Of a stretch of DNA of 64,000 nucleotides, positions 13,087-23,234 are shown piece after piece. The stretch covers positions 130,984,673 through 131,048,672 of the forward strand of contig NC_133647.1 in NCBI RefSeq assembly GCF_009905375.1. The letters are read 5' to 3'. Each line of letters starts with the position of its first letter. The stretch's first letter is position 1. The notes beneath the pieces were generated by a model. That model was not told the origin of the DNA. It searched no databases and worked only from the letters and a program-made list of their open reading frames with translations. The translations under genes were made by a program, and so were the position numbers. The stretch is from Apium graveolens. Taxonomy: Eukaryota; Streptophyta; Magnoliopsida; Apiales; Apiaceae.

Positions 13087-13117
<31 letters not shown>
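13087..13117. repeat. (AT)n microsatellite
   Basis: Uninterrupted TA dinucleotides inside the gypsy LTR. Confidence 0.95.
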
Positions 13118-13120
<3 letters not shown>

Positions 13121-13187
13121 TAGTTTTTTTTTAAACTATGAATCAAATAAGGTTTATTCGATAACTTCATTTTATTAATGAATATTA

Positions 13188-13330
13188 TTTTGAATATTCA
13201 TTCGAGGACATATGACTCCGCTTATTTTATTTATTGAATATTATTTTGAATATTCATTCAAGGACATATGACTCCGTTTATTTTATTAATGAATATTATT
13301 TTGAATATTCATTCGAGGACTTATGACTCC
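13188..13330 (+). repeat. Three tandem copies of a ~65 bp unit
   Basis: The unit GAATATTATTTTGAATATTC plus ATTCRAGGACWTATGACTCCG is repeated three times. The inverted LTR relative has one copy (around 6200-6240), so this is a local expansion after the copies diverged. Confidence 0.85.
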
Positions 13331-15264
13331 GATTATTTACTAATTAATATTCTTTATTTTATTAAAGAATAATGTGTCAATAATCAAACTTACTTTTGAT
13401 TATTCGAATAAAGATATTACTTTCGTATAAGTACATCTTTGATTATTTAAGATTCATTTCAAGTATAAGTTTTACAACTTCTACTTCAATTATTTTTATA
13501 AAGATTATTCTTTATGAGAATATTATTTAAATAATAATATTCAGATATTTTCTAATATATTGGGACTGATTTATTTTACCAAATCAGCATCACTCCGAAC
13601 ATTCTTAAAAATGTTTTGCGAGTCTTCAAAATGATTTTAAAAGTTAGAGCGGATCCCAAAACTCATTTTTATATTTAAGATCCTCCTTTCGAAGGAGATT
13701 TAAATACTCGCTCAAAACCTGAGGGATCCGGCTCTGTGGTGTGTTTTATATTCGCAACAAGGTTGTTGTCTTGATAAAAGAGTTTTTGATTACTTACCCA
13801 ATACTCGGGAAGTAAAATTCTTGGAACAAGTTAATCCATTAACAGGCATCGCCTGGGAAATATCGGTGAGTTTTCCTTTCCAACTAGATACGACTTCTTG
13901 GTGGAGCCGTATCAACAAGTTTCTACTTGGGGAAAGGGGGGATGAGCTTTACGTTTCAGAGTCATGGATTTCATCTGAACTAGGAGTGGCGTAAGTGGTC
14001 GAGTGGCGCCGGCCCAGCCTTATTATATTGGCCCAAAATGGCCTGGAAGTTCCGCTAAGACGGTCCATTCCTTAGGAGTCCAGTGTTCGGTTGACAAGTA
14101 AATCCGACAGGTTCTCCTCTACATGTAGAAAATGGTGGGGTTGCACTACTACGACTGATCATCGTAAGTGGTCTTCCTGGCGTGGCAAACTCCTGTAATG
14201 AGTTCAACATCCAATTGGATATTTCTGCAACACTACCCAGAGCACTTCGATAGAAAGGCTACGGTTGGGCGATTGTTGAGTGTTGGCAGGGTCAAGTTTT
14301 CAAAATGATGTTTGCATCAAATGAAGTATCTTATAACTTCATTTTATTTTGATGATATTTTAAAGATTGAATCTATTCAAGTATTATCTTGTAGTCTCAT
14401 CTATGTGATGAACTTTTGAACTAATTATAACTTGAACGGTGGTAGTTCAAGTAGTATTTGGAAAAAGATATAAGTATATTGGAGTATCTTGTAACTTCAT
14501 CTTTTAAACTTATATCTAGTAAATGATTATCTTATGCATGTCAAAGATTTTCAGAAAAACGTTGAGACAAGGTTAGATATATGAGATCACCTTGCAACGA
14601 TAGTTTTATACAGTTATAAACTGGAACTCTGTGTATATTATGCATGGAAGAGGACTTCCAAGATTTTGAAAAGTATATATGTATATATACTGAATATTTT
14701 GCGATTTCATCGCATTAAGATATCAAACTTGGTTCATGTCTTTTGACCAAGACTTTCATGAGTACTATGAGAAGGCTCATATACTGTAAATCGTTATACA
14801 TATTATTTTGGTGGGCTTGCTGCTCACCCTTGCTTTCTTCTTTCATCACACAACAACAGATAGAAAAGATGAACAGGACCAAGCTCCCAATTCGCGAGCG
14901 GATAGGAAACGTTCCGCAGTTTCCTATAGGCATTGATGTCGCTGTAGCTGAGGTAGAAACTACCAATAGGCTAGGCTTCAACTTTTGATGTACCAGATTT
15001 ATGTATATTTATGAATTGTAATAATGGCAAGGAAATGTAAATTTATTCAAAAACCCTTTTAAGGTGTATTGGCATATAATTGTGGAATAAAACGACTTGT
15101 GATTATTTTTGGATATTCATCTCTGAGACTATAACTTGTGGTGTGTGTGTTTATTGTGGGGTCACAGTACAGAGTAGTTGATTATTTATTAAGATTGGGT
15201 GTTATTAAGGGAAATGGAACTCGTGACAGCCCGGATCCCCGACCCTGGATTTGGGGGTGTTACA

Positions 15265-16605
15265 TTGGCCTTCTTGAAATCTGCATGTGAATCGTGAAAT
15301 ATATAGCAGCTTATTAGAGTCGTAATGCATTGGCATCCAAAGAGTAAGGCCAGACACAATGTTTTGGTACTTCGCAACGGCTGACAATGAAAATATGAAT
15401 AGTGTAAAGTTTTATAAGAAGTATACAAATCTGCATCTTTATTTCTGCAGAATGCAAGTGCACGTACACATCTGCATACCAAAAATTAAGAGATATGCAA
15501 ATTTTACTCGTTTGGTAATAGTATAATTAGAGTCCCCTTTAGATTGTACAATCATCTTTACCATAATACTAATTAAAAAAGAGCATTTAGCACTTTGCAC
15601 CCCTTACGTTTGGGTATTTTTTCGTTTTGGTCTCATACTTTAATTATTTACACTTTGCACACAATAAGTTAAAAAGTCATTGCAGTTTGCACCCGTTTAA
15701 CGGAGTTCCGTTAAAAGGGTTGGAAAATCGGTAAAATCAGAGGAGTGCAAACCGCAAAGACCAAAAATTCGAAAAACATATATTTATACAAAATAACTTT
15801 AATTTAAAAAAATAAAAGGTAAGAAACTTCGGGTAAAATAAATAAATAATAAAAAATATTTTCATTGCCCGCCTCTGATTATCTCATGTTACAAAAGATA
15901 ATTGAAAAAAATAAAATTGTACTAAAATTTTAAACCAAAAATTATGAAGTCTAAAATATAATTAAAGTAAGGTGATATGTATAGTTCTAAGAATTTTAAA
16001 TTAAAATTTATGATTGTATATTTTAAAATTTATGATTGTAATTTTTAAAATATATGTAAAATTTATAATGTAATATTATAATATTAATGATTTGGTCAAT
16101 TCGGTATGTCCGGATTCGGTCTGTCCGGTCCAGATCGAAATATTTTTTACAAGAACTGGACCGAACCAAATTTTATTCCGGTCTATTCGGTCCAGAACGA
16201 ATAGAACGAATTTCTGAAAAATTAGGACGGAACCGAACTGAATTAGCATGGTTCAGTTCGATTTTTTGATTTAATTATGCATAGATTTTAAGAGTTTCGA
16301 TTGTTACCTCTTCCTTCATAAGATGCGTACGTAAATATAATTATGAGAACGAAGGGTCATGTCATGTCATTTAAATGTCAATTTGAAGAATCATTTTTAC
16401 CAAAATTGTCAACTATACATATATACACAAATCTAAAATAATCATTACAACTATTGTAGTAGAAGAAGAAAAGACAGGCATACATATATATTACAACTGA
16501 TTTAAATATAATACAAAAAATATAAATTGAATATAAAGAATAAAACATAAAATCAATATATACAAACAAAAATTGTAAGGAAATGAGTCATACTTACACA
16601 TATAT
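15265..16605. other. Intergenic, AT-rich, with two small repeat-like segments
   Basis: No gene is recognised. At 15577-15775 there is a segment of the kind often dispersed in plant genomes (GCACTTTGCACCCCTTACG ... GAGGAGTGCAAACCGC). At its centre lie 9-base perfect inverted arms TTTAACGGA/TCCGTTAAA (15696-15715), extending to 13 bases with one mismatch. At 16086-16265 a stretch is rich in CCGGTCC and GGACCGAACC motifs on both strands. Both are probable non-autonomous transposon debris; neither could be assigned to a family. Confidence 0.5.
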
Positions 16606-17173
16606 TGTTGCCCAGTAAAGTAATTGTTTAGGGGGGTTGGATACAATTACTAAATAAATCGACTTATCACAGAAGTAAAGTAAGCACAGATGAATCAAAT
16701 AACAGTTTATATTGATCTTTAATAAATTATTACGAAACGCTCTCAAGAACAATATTCTTAAGAGCTGCTAGGTTATAGAATACTCAAGTGGTGCACGTAC
16801 TATAAAGTGATAACATATTATGTGTTTTAATGTACTACACAGCTACAATCAATCTTTATCAATTACAAGATATATTACAGTATAATTATTTTACTTTCTA
16901 TACAAATCTAATTCAACTACAATCCTATAAATCAGCACACATTCTGATTTATCTCGCATCTCTGACTTATCACTCAAGACATATTCAACGGATAAGTTGA
17001 TCAGCGGATATATGTTAGAGCTTCAACGGATATACATATGTAAGCATCACAAATGACTGGATAGATTGTTAACAGATGATAATAAAGCTTTCAACGGATA
17101 ATCATATCCTGGCGGTTAATCATATCCTGATTGTCAGACATATCCTGATTCTTGACGTAGCCAATTCCCAACA
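16606..17173 (-). mobile_element. Solo LTR, Sirevirus-type copia
   Basis: It begins TGTTGCCC and ends TCCCAACA on the plus strand, flanked by identical 5-base repeats TATAT (16601-16605 and 17174-17178), as for an LTR-retrotransposon insertion. No primer site or polypurine tract borders it, so the internal part was lost by LTR-LTR recombination. Near the left end it reads GGGGGGTTGGATACAATT, the complement of the ...TTCAACCCCCC... motif near the 3' end of plant Sirevirus LTRs, giving minus orientation. Internal CAACGGAT motifs recur, similar to the CGACGGATGAT motifs of the solo LTR at 23716. Confidence 0.85.
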
Positions 17174-17178
17174 TATAT

Positions 17179-17566
17179 GATATAAAAACTGAAGAATCAC
17201 TTAATTTATCGATGACCTAGACTAAGAATCAACCAATCTGTTAAAAAAGATCAATTAAAAATCAAAATTTTGAATTTTAAAATGAACATAAAAATTGCTT
17301 ACTAATTTCAGCGAATTCCAGCGAGATAATAACATAATCGACCAATCTCGAACTTCATCGACACTTAACTAACACAAGCAGACTGATTTAATTGAAACCG
17401 TAAACTGGGTTTGGAGTAATTAAAGGATAATTAGGGTTCAAAATAAAAGTTTAAAAGCTAACCTTTGAATTAGGAGTTTAGAAAATTCGTGTTTTGATTT
17501 AGGGTTCCAGGTTGAGAGAGAGATGGGTGGAGAGTATGAGTGACGGGGACGGGGGGGAGAGAGAGA

Positions 17567-17631
<65 letters not shown>

Positions 17632-17882
17632 TTTGGAAGACGGGGAAATGAAAAATAGTCCAAAGGGAAAATGTTTGTTTTTCACATGTCGGGGAGAAAT
17701 TGTTCGCTTCTTTTTTTAGTTTTTTAAAAGATAGTTTAGACATCGATTTTGTTTACGACTGATGTATTGAACTCTTTTTAACATCTTTTTTTAATTTACT
17801 GATGTAAAAAATATTTTTAACATCAGTTGTTTTTGACACCAATGTATATGGGGTGTTGTCTTTCAATCATATTTTTGTAGTG
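17179..17882 (-). mobile_element. Terminal part of a second CACTA element
   Basis: The sequence ends ATATTTTTGTAGTG at 17882, which is CACTACAAAAATAT on the minus strand. The 150 bases inside the end carry subterminal repeats of the type ACATCAGT and GACATCGATTTTG (around 17730-17850), the usual arrangement of a CACTA end. A GA microsatellite and TC-rich stretch further in could be a leader. No transposase coding is present and the other end was not found, so it is a truncated or non-autonomous copy, possibly cut by the solo LTR on its left. Confidence 0.6.
17555..17628. repeat. (GA)n microsatellite
   Basis: About 74 bases of nearly pure GA. The Ser/Leu-rich ORFs on the minus strand here are translations of this repeat, not genes. 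Confidence 0.95.
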
Positions 17883-18699
17883 AGCTCTCCCTAGAATGTT
17901 ATTCCACTCATTTTAATAGAAATTTAAATTTTGTTTGACAAATATCAACCCATAATTATTTAAGGGGTTTTTTCATAAAAACCCCAGTATAAAAGTTTTT
18001 TACAAAAATAGTATCATTTTTAAAAAATATTTGTGAATAATAATAGCTTTCTTATTATGATATTTTCCTATATTACTATTTGCTTGTTCTCTATGTAAAT
18101 CCTCTTTAAATTGTAATCAAGATTAATTTTATTATTATAAAACACTACGTTTTCCTTTTCCGTATCTATTTCATAATGGTGTCAAGAGTTAGGCTGGTTC
18201 GATTTGAATTTGGTTGATGGAGAGTCGGTCATTGTGGTTAACACATGTTGGATTTAAAATATATGTTTCAACAATAATTTTTTCTCATTTTTTCTTTTTA
18301 TCGGTTCACTTTTTTGGGATGATTTTGTGTTTTAATAATGATTATATCGAATTAGTTGGACTATTTGAGGTTACGTATATTGATTTTGGTTGAATTTTTT
18401 TTGTTGGTTGAGTTTCTTTTGGTGGAACTCTCAACCAAACTCTATGTCTCTCTTTGATGATATTGGATAATTGATAAAAAAAAAGTTAGTTTTTCCCTCT
18501 TATCTTACTTTTCTTTTCTCGTGTTTAAGATCGATGTGAGTCATGCATAACTTCTTTGTTTTTTTTAATCTAGTGCTCTAGGCACCTTGACCCTTTTCGA
18601 GACTAATATTTTTTTATATGGGACTCTAGGCACATTGACCCTTCGCGTAATTGTTTTAGTTTATTCGGTTCTCTTGATAAATTTGTCATTATCGAGATT
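17883..18699. other. AT-rich intergenic sequence
   Basis: No gene, terminal repeat or RNA is recognised. The stretch is T-rich on the plus strand with a short AAAACCCC/GGGGTTTT inverted pair near 17960-17985. Confidence 0.5.
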
Positions 18700-19213
18700 T
18701 GATAACTCGGTGAGCGGGGCGGCTCCTTCCGACGCCGTGCTTGGACCTTCTGGGTGTGAATGAGGTGTAGCCGTTGTTGGGCGCCTGCAAAACAACACTG
18801 AAAGGGGGTTTTGTCCCGCGGCGCCTCCGGTATAAGAATAAGAAACTGGTTGGGGAAGAGGAAGATAGAGGGGACTAAGGTGGCTGTGTGTGTAGGCTGA
18901 GTATATGAGAGTGTGTGTAATGAAAGTGTTTCTAACCCCTAAACCCTTCATCTTTAGGGGTATATATAGCCCAAAGGTAGGGTTTAGGGGTTGGTACCTC
19001 TAGAACAGGGTCGTTGGTTGATGGAGGCGGAGGACACCTGGCTTTGGTGGATTGCGTACACGTGTCCAGGTGAGGACCACCTTCAGGGTGTCCTAACGGT
19101 ACTCTGAAACGCGCCGTGTTTGTCTGCTATGTTGGTTATTGATAGATGTCACCGTCACATGCCCACGTACCCTTCCTTGGCGGGTTGTGGAGTGTGCATG
19201 TGCTTGTTGATAG
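18700..19213 (-). repeat. Partial LTR of Tat-clade gypsy element, minus orientation
   Basis: Read on the minus strand it ends CACCGAGTTATCA at 18700, matching the GAGTTATCA end of the LTR at 50353-50939. It shares long stretches with the plus-strand LTR at 23235-24621, for example the segments around CCAGGTGTCCTCCGCC and the TATATATAC box near 18960. Its first ~290 bases are missing: near 19213 it joins the antisense ORF directly. No primer site follows 18700. It lies in inverted orientation to the 3' LTR at 23235. Confidence 0.75.
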
Positions 19214-21340
19214 CAGAACCTGACGAGGTCGACCAAAGTATTAGTTCCTATCCACACAGCATCCCCCTCCGGGCCCTTTCCTTCCGAGTCACAGACGACC
19301 CGGCTAGAGATGACAGCTTTGCCCCAAGGAGGTTTGGTAAGGACTGATTTCCTTTTCTTCCCCGGGGGATTCTCGTCACCCGGAATCTCCTGAACCTCGG
19401 GCTCAGAGTCCCCTGCATCAAGGCCCGGATTCGTGATGTTCTGAGGGACAGAAGATTCAGCCCCGCCCTTGAGGTCAGCAGACCCGGATCCGGAGTATTG
19501 AAAGCCAGGCCAAGAGTATTGAAAGCTGCGGCATAAGTTGAAGAAGACATGATTCTGAGAAAGTCACGGTTGAAATGAAGCAAACCTGTAGAAGCACAAG
19601 AAAAGGAGGTCAAATTCCGGGATAAAAGGATCTGGATCTAAATGCACGATAAAGGACCCGGATCGGGACAAAACAAAATTCAGAGTACAAAAAAACAAAT
19701 AGGACCGGGATCCGGATCAACAAGCGAAGCAAGAGACCGGATCGAGGGCCGGCATTTTATCTAGACAAATTAAGTCAAAAGCAAATAGGACTGGGATCCA
19801 GATCAACAAGCGAAGCAAGAGACCCGGATCAAGGACCAGCATTTTATCTAAACAAATTGTCAAAAGCAAATAGGACCGGGATCCGGGTCAACAAGCGAAG
19901 CAAGAGACCCGGATCAAGGACCAGCATTTTATTTAAACAAATTACAAGTCGAAAGCGAATAGGACCAGGATCCGGATCAACAAGCAAAGCAAGAGACCCG
20001 GATCAAGGACCAGCATTTTATCTAAATAAATTACAAGTCGAAAGCGAATAGGACCAGGATCCGGATCAACAAGCGAAGCAAGAGACCCGGATCAAGGGCC
20101 AGCATGTTCTCTTACAAGTTATAAGTCAAATGCAAGTAGAGAAATCAAGCCTAAGCAGAACACACAATCCGGATCATGATAACAAAAACAAACTATAGTT
20201 TATAAAAATGGAACCGGGATCCGGACCAAAGAACGCAGCAGGCAATCTGGATCATGAGCCAGCAAGAAATTAAACTACAAGGCAAAAAGGACAAGGATCC
20301 GGATCGACAACCAAAGCAGGAGATCCGGATCAGGCCACCAAGTAGGCAAAACTAAAAGGAACATATAATCCAGATCAAACAAATAGCAAAGCAAGAAAGA
20401 TTCTAACGGAAAAGGACCCGGGTCTTCATATTTAGAGAACATACAGTCGAGTTTAAAAAGCAGCTTGTGGTTCATAAACGTGTCTCGGGTCGGCTGAAAT
20501 CCGAGGGAATCATAGAAGCACCTCATCTGGGATAAGGCCCGGCCTTCAAGCACAGCCGGACTAAACTTGGTCTGAACACCCTCCATTATAAAATAGGGGA
20601 GATAAGCCAGATCATATCACTTCAGCAGAATAATTGCCCCATTCCAAAACTTCAAAGAGGTCTGGTGCATAATAAGCTTGGCTCTACCTGGGCCATAACC
20701 ACACTCCGCGGCCTGGAACCTAATCTCGTAAAAAGGTTTCTGACTGGATTTAGAAAGATAGAAGATCTGGTGGAAGAGCTTCAGAGTTGGCAAGAAATCG
20801 AACTTAGTGCAACATGCAATGAACCAGGTCATAGACTTTATCCCGTTCAGAGTGATCTGCATTGGGGATATCTTGTACACATGCTTGCAGAGGTGCTTGA
20901 TAAACATATGGAAGCGGGGTCTCCACCCGGATCTAAGATGCTCCATCCAGACTGGGATAAACCCGTCTTCTGGGCGGTGATAGATCCTTTCACGAGGCTC
21001 CGGCCACCTCCACTCAACATCAGGGGTTCGTTTGAACGCAGCTCGGACCGCCTCATCCATCTCAGCCGGATCCGCCTCGGAAAATAAATCCTTCAGTTTA
21101 TAATGATCCCGGCTTATAGGAAACTCGGCGAACATCCTCTCGAGAACTTCTTGGTTATATACCCCGGGGTGACCATTAGGCTGTCTGTCATACCTAACCC
21201 TACTGTAATAGACTTTGTTATCAATCTCTGCGGGCTTCTCAACAAAGTGGTACTTTACATCTATCCAATATCCCTCAGGTGTGAAGGGGACCGAATTCGG
21301 GAGGCTTTCTTAACCATCTCGACCCGGGTTTGTTCTCTTC
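19093..21340 (-). pseudogene. Antisense additional ORF of Tat-clade gypsy (putative gypsy-type transposon domain, PF04195-like)
   Basis: On the minus strand an open stretch (about 21340-20617) reads PFTPEGYWIDVKYHFVEKPA, then MFAEFPISRDHYKLKDLFSE and WMEHLRSGWRPRFHMFIKHL. The order (hydrophobic start, Pxx.F, QITLNGIKSMTWFIACC, FLPTLKLFHQIF) resembles the plant putative gypsy-type transposon domain seen in antisense extra ORFs of Tat elements. A further exon-like piece at about 20586-20440 begins EGVQTKFSPAVLEGRALSQM. A last exon (19554-19093, after a TTTCTCAG acceptor) contains SEPEVQEIPGDENPPGKKRK and runs into LTR sequence before its stop. Frame changes and unclear intron borders make it a pseudogene or unresolved multi-exon gene. 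Its function in Tat elements is unknown. Confidence 0.6.
19690..20128 (-). repeat. Five tandem ~84-89 bp units inside the antisense ORF region
   Basis: The unit contains AAATAGGACCGGGATCCGG, AACAAGCGAAGCAAGAGACC and AGCATTTTATCTAAACAAATT. Units start near 19694, 19778, 19862, 19951 and 20040. They lie between the exon-like pieces at 20440 and 19554, so probably within an intron of the antisense ORF. Looser GGATCCGGATC motifs continue to 20350. Confidence 0.85.
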
Positions 21341-22250
21341 CGGAAGAATCTGGATCACTCTCATCTCCAGAAAAGTTTGGGTAGCAATTAAAGACTCTCC
21401 TAGCCCATTTCTTGATCCGGACCATATACCTATTAAAATGAAGGTCAGTTAGCCTGGGCCCTACAAATTTTATTTGTTTTGCTAAGCGGTCCAGATCAAG
21501 TACGTTATGTTAGTTTTACCATAACCTAATGATCCGGACCACCAATGCAAGTCCAACCCGGAAAAACATCAACGATCCGGATCATGTTAACTACAAGCCA
21601 AAAAACTTAACAACCATGGACCCGGATCCTGATGACAAACGCCCAGATCCGGATCCAAAGCAGCCAAACACAAATTGAAAACCCCCATTCATATAATTCT
21701 ATCCAAATAGCTACCACGGATCTGGGTCTTATACCCCCTACCCAGATCCAAACTAAAACCCAAACCCACAAACAATCAACTTGAGAATCAAAAAGCAGAT
21801 TATACACTTTTACATATATATACATACATTTTTCCCCAAGAACACGAAGAACAGCCTCGCAAAACCCAGAAAATTGACAAAAACAACCAAAATCGAACCC
21901 AGAACAGATAAATTCCTACAGATCTAAGCATGAAAACCTAAAACAACGACAAACAAACAACAAAAACAATAACCCAAAAACAAACGATCCATACAACTTC
22001 GAGTTCGAAAGATATTATACATACATGCATCACGCAGCAAAATGAATATAAATTGAAACAAAATAAAGATGATGGGGAAGAGAGCTTACAACTTCAACGA
22101 AGAAAATCAGGGAAGGAACGGCAGAGAATCGAGAAATCGAGCCCTTCGGAACTCCAAGAAACTTGAAGTTTTGAGAGAGAGAAGAAGAAAAAAGAGAGGC
22201 GTGATTGTTCAATTTTCTGAGAATAAAAAATAAAAAAGAGAGAAGCCTAG
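21341..22250 (-). other. Upstream part of antisense transcription unit (leader/intron)
   Basis: It lies between the TATA box at 22251 and the first recognisable coding at about 21340. It holds scattered GATCCGGATC motifs. A minus-strand open stretch around 21420-21330 reads VRIKKWARRVFNCYPNFSGD and is likely an earlier exon in a different frame. A pyrimidine-rich leader (minus strand) lies at 22150-22250. Confidence 0.4.
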
Positions 22251-22261
22251 CCTTTTATAGG
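22251..22261 (-). promoter_or_regulatory. TATA box for antisense ORF
   Basis: The minus strand reads CCTATAAAAGG, followed about 30 bases downstream by a CT-rich leader. Its position and direction suit transcription of the antisense ORF toward 19093. This is inferred from sequence only. Confidence 0.5.
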
Positions 22262-22319
22262 CGAGGGGAGAATGAGCAGCCTCTGCCACAAGGCAGGGCG
22301 CGCTTGGTCCAGCAGCAGT

Positions 22320-22324
<5 letters not shown>

Positions 22325-22359
<35 letters not shown>
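22325..22359. repeat. (AT)n microsatellite
   Basis: TA dinucleotides upstream of the antisense TATA box. Confidence 0.95.
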
Positions 22360-22364
<5 letters not shown>

Positions 22365-22569
22365 GTGTAGTTACACACATATAAATGCCCATTAAAACCC
22401 CATAATCATTAGAGGGCACTTTTCAAGGAAAATAACTGCAAAGATTCAAAATTATGGGGGGAAAGGAGCAAAACCGTTACAAATTCCAAAAAAATTCAGA
22501 ATTCAAAACGCTAAACCCGGATCATAATGAACCCGGATCAGTGATCTCCGGGAAGAAGAATTTTTCTGA

Positions 22570-23160
22570 AGCAAAATACCACTACATTAATCCGAATTGG
22601 CATCTACAACACCAGATCCGGATTGGGGGCAACCATGGAGCAAAGTTTTTCTACTCTAATCCGGATTGGCATCTACAACAATAAATCCGGATTGGGAAGC
22701 AACCAGGGAGCAGAAATTTTCCTAAAGCAGCAAAATTCTTCTACCTTAATCCGGATTGGTCTCCTTACACCTAATCCGGATTGGGGGCAACAATGAGCAG
22801 AAATTTTCCTAAAGCAGCAAAATTCTTCTACCTTAATCCGGATTGGTCTCCTTACACCTAATCCGGATTGATGGCAACAAGGAGCAAAAATTTTCCTAAA
22901 GCAGTAAAATTCTTCTACCTTAATCCAAATTGGTCTCCTTACACCTAATCCGGATTGGGAGGCAACAAGGAGCATAAATTTTTTCTAAAAAGCCTTTCTT
23001 CTACCTTAATCCGGATTGGTATCTATTACACCAGATCCGGATTGGGGGGTAACCAGGTGCAAAAAAAATTTCAAAAATAGCAAAGTTCTTCTACCTTAAT
23101 CCGGATTGGCATCTACCACATCAGATCCGGATTGGGGGCAAACAGGGAGTAGAATTTTTT
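22570..23160 (+). repeat. Tandem array of ~88 bp units with TAATCCGGATTGG
   Basis: About six units each carry two copies of AATCCGGATTGG, separated by GTCTCCTTACACC-like sequence, plus a GGAGCARAAATTTTCCTAAA stretch. The marker TTCTACCTTAATCC recurs near 22739, 22828, 22914, 23000 and 23090. It lies just left of the polypurine tract, the usual place for satellite-like arrays in Tat elements. The ORFs across it are products of the repeat. Confidence 0.85.
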
Positions 23161-23215
23161 CTCATAGAGCAATAGCTATGTAGCAATACTCTACTCCCTC
23201 ATCCAGAAAATCTGC

Positions 23216-23234
23216 ATAAGGGAGTGGGGGCAAA
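23216..23234 (+). promoter_or_regulatory. Polypurine tract of Tat-like element
   Basis: AAGGGAGTGGGGGCAAA sits directly before the LTR start TGATAGG at 23235. This is the plus-strand primer of an LTR retrotransposon and fixes plus orientation for this 3' end. Confidence 0.75.

Larger units (their letters stand above)
11364..15264 (+). repeat. Tekay-like gypsy LTR, 5'-truncated, plus orientation
   Basis: This is an inverted relative of the 4420-8433 LTR. It begins inside the LTR at AAAACGAAAGTTAAGCG, lacking the first ~340 bases, because a CACTA transposon is inserted there. It ends GGGGGTGTTACA at 15264. No primer site follows, so it is a solo LTR or a 3' LTR. It carries blocks absent from its relative: a three-fold 65 bp repeat (13188-13330), an AT microsatellite (13087-13117) and an unrelated ~500 bp stretch (13760-14290). 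Confidence 0.8.

Noticed and set aside
4420..15264. Reading 4420-8433 and 11364-15264 as the two LTRs of one retrotransposon
   Set aside because: They are in inverted orientation, and the sequence between them is CACTA, not gag-pol.
15189..15482. 97-codon minus-strand ORF as a host gene
   Set aside because: It crosses the LTR end at 15264 and has no recognisable domain.
17438..17743. Ser/Leu-rich ORFs on the minus strand
   Set aside because: They are translations of the GA microsatellite.
19690..20128. CRISPR-like array
   Set aside because: Units are contiguous, with no unique spacers and no cas genes, in a plant retrotransposon.
22454..22975. ORFs on both strands with repeated GLGVRRPIRIKVEEF-type peptides
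   Set aside because: They are translations of the 88 bp tandem array, with no start context or homology.
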